NCBI GenBank assembly: GCA_964580675.1 | Contig: CAZOLI010000018.1 | Span: 1-58,704 of the forward strand | DNA from: CAZOLI01 sp964580675 | GTDB lineage: Bacteria; Planctomycetota; MHYJ01; CAYXQY01 | Direction: 5' to 3' | Length of the DNA: 58,704 bases | Shown here: one piece after another, positions 34,748 to 43,494 of the stretch | How positions within the stretch are numbered: the first letter of the stretch is position 1 | Layout of the letters: every line of letters starts with the position of its first letter | Position numbers and translations under genes: made by a program | The notes under the pieces: generated by a model | What the model saw: only the letters and a program-made list of their open reading frames with translations | What the model was told of the DNA's origin: nothing | Database searches by the model: none

Positions 34748-35235
34748 TACCTGTCCACCTTTCCAATAATGAGATAAGACGGAATGGGACCGAAGGCCCG
34801 GGAATCCCTTGTGTCAATGTTTCGGTTATCCGATAACACAAATAGGTGGTCCTCCGGTACCACGATGGTCCCCGTGGTCTGATCTCCCGGATCCTTTATG
34901 TACTCCTCCGGAACCAGTTTCCCATTACGCTTTAATTCTCCCCCGGAAAGCTGTATTTGATCACCGGGACGACCGACCACGCGACCGATGTGCTCGTACA
35001 CCACTCCCCCCTTTCGGCGTGTGTGATAATGGTAGAAAAGAACAAGGTCCCGGTACCGGAATTGAGGAATGTTCTGGGCTCCCTTCTGATATTTTTTGAA
35101 ACCGCCGGCCGTCACCGTCGGTTTCATGTAGTTGCCCTTCACACGGTGACAGCCATAGGTGGACCACCCGTAAAGAGCCGTCCAGAGAACCACTATCGCA
35201 ATGATGTATTTTACGTACCGGTAAAGGACATGCAT
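34747..35235 (-). CDS. signal peptidase I-like protein lacking the catalytic Ser and Lys
   Basis: 162 residues from ATG 35235 (an ATG 24 bases earlier is possible). N-terminal TM helix (YIIAIVVLWTALYGWSTYG). The S26 boxes are recognisable: box B GNYMKPTV, where SipS has GDSMYPT, so the nucleophile Ser is Tyr36; YRDLVLFYHY; box D HIGRVVGRPGDQI, where the general-base Lys of VKR is Gly; and box E VLSDNRNIDTRDSRAFGPI, intact. With both dyad residues gone it is unlikely to cleave signal peptides and is more likely a binding or inhibitory pseudoenzyme. First gene of the seven-gene minus-strand operon. Confidence 0.85.
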   Translation of the reverse strand: MHVLYRYVKYIIAIVVLWTALYGWSTYGCHRVKGNYMKPTVTAGGFKKYQKGAQNIPQFRYRDLVLFYHYHTRRKGGVVYEHIGRVVGRPGDQIQLSGGELKRNGKLVPEEYIKDPGDQTTGTIVVPEDHLFVLSDNRNIDTRDSRAFGPIPSYLIIGKVDR

Positions 35236-35958
35236 CAATTTCTCACACCGAAACTTCAATCACTCGAATCGATGGCAACAACTTTTTTCCAACCAGGACA
35301 GTGATCCGACAAACAATCCTCTCTCCTCCGCCCGGAGGTTCAGTAAAAGGAAGCAAATCCGTGAGAGCCAAATTCTCCTTCCGCACGCCCGCTAAAATAA
35401 TATTTGTTCAGGAAAAGAGCCGTTCGTGAACCGGGAATCGCGTGCAAAGGAAGAGAACTTCCGTTCGAGTAATGGGCACCTGACCGGTAACTGCCAGCAG
35501 ACAAAGAATCCACGGCTGATGACCTCTCCTAATTCTCCAGGAAGCAGACCCGGTTCTGCTTCAAGTTGAATCAATCGTCCCGCAATCCGGTGTGTCCGCC
35601 ATTATTTACGGTAATGTTTCCGGAACTTCTCCACAGGTGGTCAATAATTCCGGGACGCTGTTTCGAACACTGCATTCAGATGGATTTATTGACCACGAAT
35701 TACGGTATCAGAAAAAATTACAGTTTTCAAATATTCTCGTTCGACTTTCGATCGGCTGATGGTTATAATCAACACCCTGTTTTCCTCCCTGGGCCGGACA
35801 TTGTTCTGTTCAGCGGTGAAGACAAGTATTTTCTTTCCTGAACAGATTCTTTTCGCGGGGGTCTGACCCGCCGGGGATGGAGACGTGGCCTGTTTGCTTG
35901 TTCCGAAAACACAAACATATCGAGACGAACTTCCTTTTTCACATTCTCAACTGCAGCA
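35236..35958. other. long divergent intergenic region
   Basis: About 720 bases separate the pseudo-signal-peptidase operon from the HEAT-ABC operon. Short open frames here are rich in rare codons and lack ribosome sites; I do not call any. A perfect TATAAT at 35764-35769 on the plus strand may drive the HEAT operon (TSS near 35776), but no good -35 box precedes it. A small palindrome CTCCGCCCGGAG lies at about 35324-35335. Confidence 0.5.
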
Positions 35959-36903
35959 ATGAACGCAACAAAGAAAAGACCATTGCTCGTACTCACCTCC
36001 ATCGTACTCTGCGTGCTTTTTCTTGCCCGGACGCCCATCGCATCACAGGAGCATTCGGACGGTGCCAGCGACGGGCCTTCCAGTAACAATGAATCATCGA
36101 AACCGGGGGATCTCAAAAAGCAGATCAAATTTCTGACGTCGCTCCTGGATGGTGGAAATCCGTATCTGTCGGATTGGGCCCGGAAACAAATCATTGATTT
36201 CGGATCCCCTGCCGTAAAACCCCTCCTTGAGCGTCTTCCTGACGCAGAACCCCGAAAACAGTACCTTCTCTGTGAAATTCTCGGGGAAATAAGGGATGCA
36301 AAGGCCGTTCCCGCGTTATTGAAGCAGCTTGACAACAACAAGGCCAATCCGAGCGTCGCCTCCGCCGCGGCTCGTTCCCTGGGCAAACTGGGAGATCGGA
36401 AGGCCATAAAACCTCTTATCGAAGCGCTGGACTCCCCGGACACGGAACTCGTTTATCACGCCGCTCAGGCCCTCGGAAATCTGAGGGCGCAGAAGGCGGT
36501 GGATGAACTCGTCAAACTCGTGGACGACGAACGTTCCACTTTTTACGAAACCCGAATTGCCGCTGCGGCCATTGAGACACTGGGAAAGCTCCGTTCAAGG
36601 GAAGCCCTCTCCTCCTTTAAATCCATATTAACCAGCGACGAAAAAAACATGACGGAGAACGGTACGGGCCTTGATCTTCGATTTTACGTGGTCCGGGCAC
36701 TTGAACAGATCACGCTGAACACAAAGGGGCCGATCAAAGCAGAAAAACAGGAGGATCGTGAGGACACCATTCAGAACTGGGTGAACTGGATTAACAAACA
36801 GATCGGCGAGGAGGATGAAAACGAAGACGAAGACCAGGAAGGCTCCGATGAGGAATCCTCGGACGAAGAACAGGAAAACAAAAATGGTGACTCCGAAAAA
36901 TGA
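35959..36903 (+). CDS. exported HEAT-repeat protein
   Basis: 314 residues with a signal peptide (RPLLVLTSIVLCVLFLARTP, cleavage probably near IASQ). After a Ser-rich linker come HEAT/PBS-lyase-type repeats: SPAVKPLLERL, DAKAVPALLKQLDNN, DRKAIKPLIEALDSP, QKAVDELVKLVDDE, REALSSFKSIL, each a ~31-residue helix pair. The C-terminus is strongly acidic (Glu/Asp run). It couples to the ABC ATPase gene by a 4-base overlap, so it may be an accessory protein of that transporter. Confidence 0.88.
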   Translation: MNATKKRPLLVLTSIVLCVLFLARTPIASQEHSDGASDGPSSNNESSKPGDLKKQIKFLTSLLDGGNPYLSDWARKQIIDFGSPAVKPLLERLPDAEPRKQYLLCEILGEIRDAKAVPALLKQLDNNKANPSVASAAARSLGKLGDRKAIKPLIEALDSPDTELVYHAAQALGNLRAQKAVDELVKLVDDERSTFYETRIAAAAIETLGKLRSREALSSFKSILTSDEKNMTENGTGLDLRFYVVRALEQITLNTKGPIKAEKQEDREDTIQNWVNWINKQIGEEDENEDEDQEGSDEESSDEEQENKNGDSEK

Positions 36904-37874
36904 GGACCGGTGATCAACCAGGAAACGAACGTGAATCCGGAGACGATCAGGATCGTCCGGAAGAAACCAGTGAGGAGGAACCTTATGAGCAGACCTCGAC
37001 GGTGGCCGAATCCGAAACAGATAAAAGAACCGTCGTCACCTGCGATAACCTGACAAAAAAATACCGTTCCTTTCTGGGCCGCCAGGAGACAACAGCGGTT
37101 GACGGACTTGACCTCGAAATCAAAGAGGGGGAGGTATTCGGCCTTCTCGGCCCGAACGGATCCGGAAAAACCACCACAATGAAATTGCTTCTGGGGTTGC
37201 TCCATCCAACGGACGGAACCGCACAGGTGCTAAATCGAGCCCCGGATCACGTCGCCACAAAAGAACGGATCGGCTTCCTTCCCGAGGAGTCGTACCTTTA
37301 TGACTTTCTCACCGGAAAAGAGACCCTGGAGTTCTACGCAAGTCTGTTTGGCATGAGCCAAACACAGCAGGAAGAAAAAGTGGACTCACTCCTGCAGTCC
37401 GTCGGTCTCTGGGAAGATCGCAACCGGAAACTCAGTGAATACTCCAAAGGAATGTCACGGCGAATTGGATTTGCTCAAAGCATCATTAACGATCCCGAAG
37501 TAATTTTTCTGGACGAACCCACCGTGGGTCTGGACCCGATTATTGCAAGAGAACTAAAGGACCATATTCTCGAACTGAAGGAAGAGGGACGAACGCTCGT
37601 TGTCTCAAGTCACGTGCTTGCGGACGTGGAGGATGTATGTGATCGCGTCGCTATATTACACGATGGCGTAAAACGGAAAGAAGGAGAAGTCGACGAGTTG
37701 CTGAAAATAAAAGAGCAGCTTCAGGTTATCATTGATGCAGCCGGAAACATCAAACAGGCCAGGGAAGAAATTCGGACCCTCCTCAAGGAACGGGGGTGGA
37801 CGGTGAAGAATTTTTCCCACCCCGGCCGGACCCTGGAAGACCTCTTCCTTACGACAATACAGGAATCCAGTTAA
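36900..37874 (+). CDS. ABC transporter ATP-binding protein
   Basis: 324 residues. An acidic N-terminal extension of ~40 residues precedes the ATPase: A-loop region TKKYRSFLG, Walker A GPNGSGKTTT (Lys90), signature YSKGMSRRI, Walker B VIFLDEPTVGLDP and the H-loop SSHVLADVEDV. FLPEESYLYDFLTGKETLEF is typical of the CcmA/NodI-type ABC-2 exporters. The C-terminal ~70 residues form a regulatory domain. Partner of the permease at 37988. Confidence 0.95.
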   Translation: MRTGDQPGNERESGDDQDRPEETSEEEPYEQTSTVAESETDKRTVVTCDNLTKKYRSFLGRQETTAVDGLDLEIKEGEVFGLLGPNGSGKTTTMKLLLGLLHPTDGTAQVLNRAPDHVATKERIGFLPEESYLYDFLTGKETLEFYASLFGMSQTQQEEKVDSLLQSVGLWEDRNRKLSEYSKGMSRRIGFAQSIINDPEVIFLDEPTVGLDPIIARELKDHILELKEEGRTLVVSSHVLADVEDVCDRVAILHDGVKRKEGEVDELLKIKEQLQVIIDAAGNIKQAREEIRTLLKERGWTVKNFSHPGRTLEDLFLTTIQESS

Positions 37875-37987
37875 TTCCTCCTGCCGAACAGGATGACCTC
37901 TACTACTGTGATTTCAGTTGCGCCCGGTTGCTGATGAAGATTCCGCGAGGATCCTCAACGCCAACGACAAATAACGGGGTATAACGC

Positions 37988-39361
37988 ATGACAGCGGTCT
38001 GGAACATAGCACGCCTCGTGTTTCTCGAAGCCCACCGGAGGCGCTTTCTTTTCTTTCTGCTTATCTGCTTTATCGTCATCCTCCTCGTGCCGATTGTGCT
38101 TCCGGCAGAAGGCCCGGAGAAACGGATCCGGCTGGCCCAGTCATGGTCCCTGACCGGAATCACCCTGTTTGGACTCGTCCTCACGCTTTTCCTGGGTTCC
38201 ATATCACTTCCCCGGGATATTCAATCGGGCCGTGCCAACCTCCTCGTGGCAAAACCGGTAAACCGATTTCAAATTCTGTCCGGAAAATTCCTCGGAATTG
38301 CCGCCGTATTGCTTCTTTTCACGGCCGTTACCGGTTTCCTCGGCGTCGTGCTGATCCGGGGCATCACCCTGATGTCCGACGACGGCAAGTCCCGGCGAAC
38401 CATCCCGGCGGCCTACGATAAAATGAAGGCGGAAAAGTTTCGATTTTACCAGGAAAGCGCTGATTCCGGAGTCGTTTACCGCGGTCAAACGATAACCAAA
38501 GACGGCAAAACGTCCATGGAGATCCGCGGGCGAAACACAACCAATGTCCTCGCGGAGTGGGAGTTTTCCCTTCCCCCGAACACACAATATTCAACTCCAC
38601 CAACCATCAGGGGGAAATTCAATGGACGGGGACCCGAACGGCGGTTCAGTTTCAAAGTTCGATTCCTTATTACGGCTCCGGTCGTCGTCAAAAAAGAAGG
38701 ACGTAACCGGAACCAGGAAATACGGTGGGTTGAACAGCAGCGCGTACTGAAACCCCTCTCCCAGAACAGACCTTTTTCGTTCCGGCTTGATCGTGACATC
38801 CTGAAGAATTTCGGTCGAATAAGAGTGAGGATCGCCGCTGTGAACCCGGCCACGGAACTTCGTTTCACACGGTCCTCAATTCATCTGAGTGGGCCGCCCG
38901 GGAACTTCGAACTAAATTATCTAAAGGCCCTGTTTCTGCTGTTTCTGCTGTTTCTCCTCGTTAATAGTTTGCTCATCGCGATTACGCCGGTTCTCTCCAC
39001 CCCCATTGCTCTTTTTGTGGGAACGGTGTTCTATCTGGTGAGTGCCATCCGGCCCTTTCTCGTGGAGTCCCTTGAAACCACCCGATCCGCCATTCAGACT
39101 TACGGTGGGGCCGGTTCACCGGGGCCGCATACCCCCACGCAGCAGTTCCCGCTCTGGCTTCTGCAATACAGTGAATTTATCACAGGTGTAACCGTCTCCA
39201 TGGTTCCGGATATCGGACTCTTCAATCAGAGTTCACGGATCGTAAAAGATCTCGTTATTCCAGGGCACCAGATGGGGGCGGCAATGGGAGAGGCCGGCAT
39301 ATACCTGGTGATTTTCTTCATTGCCGGTACCTTTCTTTTCCGACTCCGGGACCTGTCATGA
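37988..39361 (+). CDS. ABC-2 type transporter permease
   Basis: 457 residues. A TM helix at the start (FLFFLLICFIVILLVPIVL), then LTLFLGSISLPRDIQSGRAN and LVAKPVNRFQILSGKFLGIA, the typical ABC-2 'export permease' opening. A ~170-residue extracytoplasmic beta-rich segment follows (residues ~135-305), then four further TM helices. It begins 113 bases after the ATPase gene. Substrate unknown; NosY/GldF-like permeases of this architecture often work on envelope components. Confidence 0.85.
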   Translation: MTAVWNIARLVFLEAHRRRFLFFLLICFIVILLVPIVLPAEGPEKRIRLAQSWSLTGITLFGLVLTLFLGSISLPRDIQSGRANLLVAKPVNRFQILSGKFLGIAAVLLLFTAVTGFLGVVLIRGITLMSDDGKSRRTIPAAYDKMKAEKFRFYQESADSGVVYRGQTITKDGKTSMEIRGRNTTNVLAEWEFSLPPNTQYSTPPTIRGKFNGRGPERRFSFKVRFLITAPVVVKKEGRNRNQEIRWVEQQRVLKPLSQNRPFSFRLDRDILKNFGRIRVRIAAVNPATELRFTRSSIHLSGPPGNFELNYLKALFLLFLLFLLVNSLLIAITPVLSTPIALFVGTVFYLVSAIRPFLVESLETTRSAIQTYGGAGSPGPHTPTQQFPLWLLQYSEFITGVTVSMVPDIGLFNQSSRIVKDLVIPGHQMGAAMGEAGIYLVIFFIAGTFLFRLRDLS

Positions 39362-39386
39362 TTCAATCACAACACAAAATATCCAC

Positions 39387-40820
39387 ATGAAGAACCGAAA
39401 CCAATCATACGTGATCTGGATAACCACCGGGGTGCTGTTTGTTCTGCAGATTCCGGCCCTCCTGTGGCTTGATGGGACGGAACTCTCGGAACAGAAGAGA
39501 CGGACGGATCCCTTCGCCACGAAACTCAATGTGCCACCGGAATACCTCGCCGGATACCTCGTCGGGAACCTGTTCGGTGCCTTTAAACAGGTGGCAATTG
39601 ATTATTTCTGGATCAAGTACAAACGCTTAAAAGACCAGAAGCGGTACGAAGAAGCCGTCGCCCTCCTCCAGGCACTCAGCATACTTCAACCCAATCGGGA
39701 TCGGATATGGGAACACCTCGGTTGGGATATTTCCTTTAACGTATCCAAAAAAGCAACGAACAAAGAACAAGAATGGCAGAAAATAATGGAAGGAATGAAG
39801 GTGGTGAAACAGGGTATGGAACGAATGCCGAACTCCTACCGTCTCCGGCTTCAGGCGGCCCAGATTTACTACAAGCGGATTCCTCAGGAAAAAAACTTCA
39901 TGGAACGGGTCTGGCAGAAAAAACGGAAAGGCGGCAAACGGCAGACGACCTACGGCATTTCGGTGAACTACCTGAAACAAGGTCGTAAAATCGCTGCGGA
40001 CCAGAACGAACTTCCGTTTTACCGGTCCCGTTACGGACTGATGGTAACATACTCGTTCTACGACCTGATCTACCTCATACATTACGGGCAGTTTGAGCGG
40101 GCCCTGAACACCATTTCCGAGAAGAAATCGCTTACCTTAGATCTTATTAACGACACCGGGGGCATGGAAAACACCTTCCGTCCATACCGGGATTATTACC
40201 GGACGTATGATCATATGCCGGACATTATACGGGCCGAACAAAAACTGGCAAGCATACCTCGAAAAAAACGGGAGAAGCGAATACAGGCAACCAAAAAACT
40301 CGCGAAAAAGTACGGCCGGATCTTTCACCAATATCCCCTTGGCGGCGGGAAGGAAGCGGCAAAACACATTATCTCCCGCATCCTGAAATTACTGTATTAC
40401 GTCGATCAGGACCTGCGAAATTATTACCGGAGCGGCAGGGAGTCTTACCTGAAATCAGGACAGTCCCTGTTTGCCGACACCGTTAAACCTCTCGTGAGCA
40501 ACCTGGTGTCCGGACGGGCGAACACGGCACAGGGCATGGTAAAAATGGCCGGAACCGATCTCGGCATTTTCTGGGAACAGATAAAATCGTACTATGAAAC
40601 GGCCCTGGAACTGAGCCGCGTCGAAAAGGAATTGCGCCGGGAGAACCTCGGGGAGGAACAACGAAAGGAACTGGCCAGTAAGCAAAAATCCCTGGAAAGG
40701 GATCTCGAAACCATTTACGTAAAATTCATGGGATTGTATAATTCCAAACACTGGGGGTTCAGACAGGACTGGTTCAAGGAAAAAATTGACGCCATCGAAG
40801 AGACGTTGAACTTTGAGTAG
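39387..40820 (+). CDS. membrane-anchored helical (TPR-like) protein
   Basis: 477 residues from ATG 39387. One N-terminal TM helix (VIWITTGVLFVLQIPALLWL). The remainder is helical with TPR-like spacing near RYEEAVALLQALSILQPNRD and AQIYYKRIPQEKNF, and very rich in Lys/Arg. It ends in a coiled-coil-like stretch. It lies 25 bases after the permease and completes the HEAT-ABC-permease operon. No specific family recognised. Confidence 0.75.
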   Translation: MKNRNQSYVIWITTGVLFVLQIPALLWLDGTELSEQKRRTDPFATKLNVPPEYLAGYLVGNLFGAFKQVAIDYFWIKYKRLKDQKRYEEAVALLQALSILQPNRDRIWEHLGWDISFNVSKKATNKEQEWQKIMEGMKVVKQGMERMPNSYRLRLQAAQIYYKRIPQEKNFMERVWQKKRKGGKRQTTYGISVNYLKQGRKIAADQNELPFYRSRYGLMVTYSFYDLIYLIHYGQFERALNTISEKKSLTLDLINDTGGMENTFRPYRDYYRTYDHMPDIIRAEQKLASIPRKKREKRIQATKKLAKKYGRIFHQYPLGGGKEAAKHIISRILKLLYYVDQDLRNYYRSGRESYLKSGQSLFADTVKPLVSNLVSGRANTAQGMVKMAGTDLGIFWEQIKSYYETALELSRVEKELRRENLGEEQRKELASKQKSLERDLETIYVKFMGLYNSKHWGFRQDWFKEKIDAIEETLNFE

Positions 40821-40839
40821 ACCATCCGCAACGGATGGT
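40821..40839 (+). terminator. perfect hairpin between convergent genes
   Basis: ACCATCCG and CGGATGGT form an 8-base stem with a CAA loop directly after the stop codon of the helical protein. No T-run follows on either strand, so it may protect the 3' end or act as a rho-dependent stop. A second hairpin, TTCCGG with CCGGAA, lies at about 40858-40878. Confidence 0.45.
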
Positions 40840-40922
40840 AAAACCCCTTATGTTGCCTTCCGGAAGATCTCCCGGAAACCCTCCTGATTAAGGGGATTGG
40901 AAAGAAAGCAGAAGGAAAGAAC

Positions 40923-41918
40923 TCAGGAAGTACGTTCCGCCTGAGTCGCCTCTACCAGAGCATCCAGCTTGCCGATGGCTTCGTCTTCGGTGCGCGTTTT
41001 CATGCCACAATCCGGATCAATCCAGAGCTGATCCTCCGGAATAACCTCTTTGGCACGTCGAACACGCTCCTGGACGGTGGCCGTTGTTTCCACTTCGTGG
41101 TCGTGAACATCCAGCACACCGAAGGAAAGATCCTTGGTAAAGGGATTTTCCTCAAATTCCCCCACAAGGTCCAGATCACTGTTGGACAGCTCCAGGTCGA
41201 AATTATCAACCGGCAACTCCAGCATTTCCGGATAAATCTCCTCGAACACCCCATAACAAATATGGGTCAGGAAGTAGGCGTCAAGATCCTCCGTAACGAT
41301 CTGAAGTGCGTCAATCACCGTCTGGAGTTCCTCCGGTCTCACGGACGTGGCCGGTTCATCGACCTGGATGATCTTCGCACCCGCTTCCACGAGTGCCTCG
41401 ACTTCTTTTCGGACCTCTTCGGCAAGAGCAAGGGCCGTGCTGCGCCGATCCTTGTAGTATTCGTTGAAGGACCAGTCCATGATCGTATAGGGTCCGGTCA
41501 ATATTCCCTTCACGGGTTTATCCGTGAGCTCGGAGGCAAATTTCCACCAGTCCACGGTAATCGGTCCCGGCCAGGAAACCTCTTCCTTGATAATCGGCTT
41601 GTAGTAATACCTGTTCCCATAGGAACGCACAAGACCCCCTTTCTCAAAACCGGGCATGTGGTCGGCAAAATACGCCACCATGTCCCCGCGGTACATCTCA
41701 CCGTCCACGAGGATATCCATGCCCAGATCCTCCTGTTTTTCAATCCAGAACCGGGTGGCCTTCCGGCTTAAATCATCCAGTTCATCTTTGGTGATGTCGC
41801 CATCTTTGTGTTCCGTTCTGGCCTTTTTCAGGTAATTCGGCTTGGGGAAGCTTCCCACGGCCGTTGTGGGCATCCGCGGAACGTCAATGCCAAGGTCCTT
41901 CAATTTCTGTCTGCTCAT
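40923..41918 (-). CDS. short cobalamin-independent methionine synthase-like protein (MetE C-terminal type, zinc ligands present)
   Basis: 331 residues, covering only the catalytic half of MetE (~750 residues). TTAVGSFPKP at the start, ILTGPYTIMDWS, and IIQVDEPA are family motifs. The zinc ligands are visible in FLTHICYG (His and Cys) and DPDCGMKTR (Cys). It should transfer a methyl group to homocysteine; the donor in short 'core' MetE proteins is often not methyl-folate. The gene overlaps the upstream MetE-like gene by ATGA, so the two are co-translated and probably form a complex. Confidence 0.9.
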   Translation of the reverse strand: MSRQKLKDLGIDVPRMPTTAVGSFPKPNYLKKARTEHKDGDITKDELDDLSRKATRFWIEKQEDLGMDILVDGEMYRGDMVAYFADHMPGFEKGGLVRSYGNRYYYKPIIKEEVSWPGPITVDWWKFASELTDKPVKGILTGPYTIMDWSFNEYYKDRRSTALALAEEVRKEVEALVEAGAKIIQVDEPATSVRPEELQTVIDALQIVTEDLDAYFLTHICYGVFEEIYPEMLELPVDNFDLELSNSDLDLVGEFEENPFTKDLSFGVLDVHDHEVETTATVQERVRRAKEVIPEDQLWIDPDCGMKTRTEDEAIGKLDALVEATQAERTS

Positions 41919-42907
41919 AGCGAACTATTTAATTTCTCCTTAATCGAAACCAGCGTCTCAAGTTTCTCTTCTGCACGGTTTCTCGGCAACAGCTCAAGGC
42001 CCGTACTCGGAGAAATCGTAACCGAATCATGGTCCAATTCCCCGAGGTACGTGGAGAGCCAGTCCGAAACGGATTCGGGATCTTCCAGTTTCGTGTTACG
42101 CGCGTTTATCACACCGAGAACAAGATCCTGATCAACGGACGTTTCCGTCAGATCCTGAAGGACCCCATCATCCCGAACCAGATCCAGGACAATCTCCTCG
42201 ACCGGGAGCTCCTCCAGAGACGGAAGAACCGTCGGAGGACTTCCATAGGAAAAGGAAGCGCTTACCGTCGCTTCGCCGGCACTTTCCTGAATTACGCCAA
42301 GGCCCTCCTGCATTAATTCCAGATGCTCCGGATGATCTTTAATCCCGTGTTCCTCCACCTGGATATATTCAGCTCCCATGGCCCATAAATTCGCCACTTC
42401 CTCCGCAAGGGCCCGGGCATACTGGCGGGTCAGTTCCTCCAGGGATACATCCAGCGTCTCCTCCCCGTCCGTAATGGAAAAACGCGCAAGGGTGTACGGA
42501 CCGGTAAGTACCTGCCGGAGCGGCCTGTCCGAGACTTCCCTTGCAAACTGAAACTCATCACAAACGATGGGTTCGGCCCACTCCGGTTCGTCCAGCACCT
42601 TCGGCTGTCGGAAATAAAAGTTCGTGTCAAAATATCGAACCAGCCCGTTAATCTCCACTCCTTTGAGCTTTCGACACATGTGAGAAAACGGGCAGTACCA
42701 ACGGATCATCCCATCCGTCACCTGATCCAGCCCCGTTTCCTCCTGTTCGTTGATCACTTCCTCAATCACAGAATGCTGGACCTCCAGAAGTTCCTCATCC
42801 GTCAACTCCCCCTGTTTCCAGCGGTTCAGTGCACGCCGGAGGCGCTGCTTCTCCCGGTCCTCTCCAACCCGGGGATAACTACCCACATTAGCAGTCGTTA
42901 TCTTCAC
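41915..42907 (-). CDS. short MetE-like protein without zinc ligands (MetE N-terminal type)
   Basis: 330 residues from a GTG at 42907 (KITTANVGSYPRVG); the further-upstream frame is not protein-like. The TIM-barrel pattern matches MetE: VLTGPYTLARFSI and YIQVEEHG, where the catalytic copy has VDEPA. But the His-Cys pair is replaced by SFSYGS and the third ligand by SPSTGLE, so no catalytic zinc is expected. That is how the N-terminal half of full-length MetE looks, which is a degenerate duplicate of the catalytic half. With the downstream gene it reconstructs a split MetE in the right order. Confidence 0.85.
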   Translation of the reverse strand: MKITTANVGSYPRVGEDREKQRLRRALNRWKQGELTDEELLEVQHSVIEEVINEQEETGLDQVTDGMIRWYCPFSHMCRKLKGVEINGLVRYFDTNFYFRQPKVLDEPEWAEPIVCDEFQFAREVSDRPLRQVLTGPYTLARFSITDGEETLDVSLEELTRQYARALAEEVANLWAMGAEYIQVEEHGIKDHPEHLELMQEGLGVIQESAGEATVSASFSYGSPPTVLPSLEELPVEEIVLDLVRDDGVLQDLTETSVDQDLVLGVINARNTKLEDPESVSDWLSTYLGELDHDSVTISPSTGLELLPRNRAEEKLETLVSIKEKLNSSL

Positions 42908-43494
42908 GGTTCTTATGACCAGAAATAGAATGAATAAAGCAAACGGAATCCAGCGGGAACGAGATCCGAATCCTTCGATTCGGATCCGCCCGGACCCCAT
43001 CAGAGAACAGAAGATCACCCGGATGTCCAATTTTCCGCAATCGCCCGGTTTCGCTCAAATGCCGCAGGAAATGCACAAAACAACCAAAATCAAACCTTTT
43101 TTTGATTCAGAACCGGGCGTGCGTCCCCCCGCTTCCAGAATTGAATGGGATACATTTAATACAAAAGAAACGCCAATATCAAACACGTAATCATTCAGAG
43201 GCACTTCCGGAAAACCGTTGATCTTCGTCAAACGGCCGGTTCCGACCGAGAAGAGGTTCGTCCCCGCACACACCACCGGGAGAAGGATCATTCAATTGTC
43301 GATATTCACAATCTTTCAATTCGGTCTTAGAAGTCTATCGGACAAATTTTATAATATGTCGTCCCCCGGTACAGGGAAATCGGACGCCAGAACACGGAAT
43401 CACCAGGAATTGACGTCCGGGAGGAGGAAACCCGATCCATCCCGCAAACGATCTGTTTCCTCACTCGTTTAAGTTTGTTGAGGGGAGAAAAGTC
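42908..43494 (+). other. intergenic region with promoter for the ECF sigma gene
   Basis: 587 bases without a convincing gene; mostly AT-rich. It is divergent: the MetE-like operon leaves on the minus strand and the ECF-T2SS cluster on the plus strand. A perfect TATAAT at 43350-43355 with a weak TTAGAA 17 bases upstream (43327-43332) is the likely promoter of the sigma gene. A 38-codon frame from ATG 43356 to 43472 is Arg/Ser-rich and probably not translated. Confidence 0.5.

Noticed and set aside
35566..35841. 91-codon frame in the long intergenic region
   Set aside because: AT-rich, no ribosome site, composition unlike its neighbours.
43356..43472. Short 38-codon leader frame before the ECF sigma gene
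   Set aside because: Arg/Ser-rich and without a ribosome site; no sign of leader-peptide function such as a codon run.
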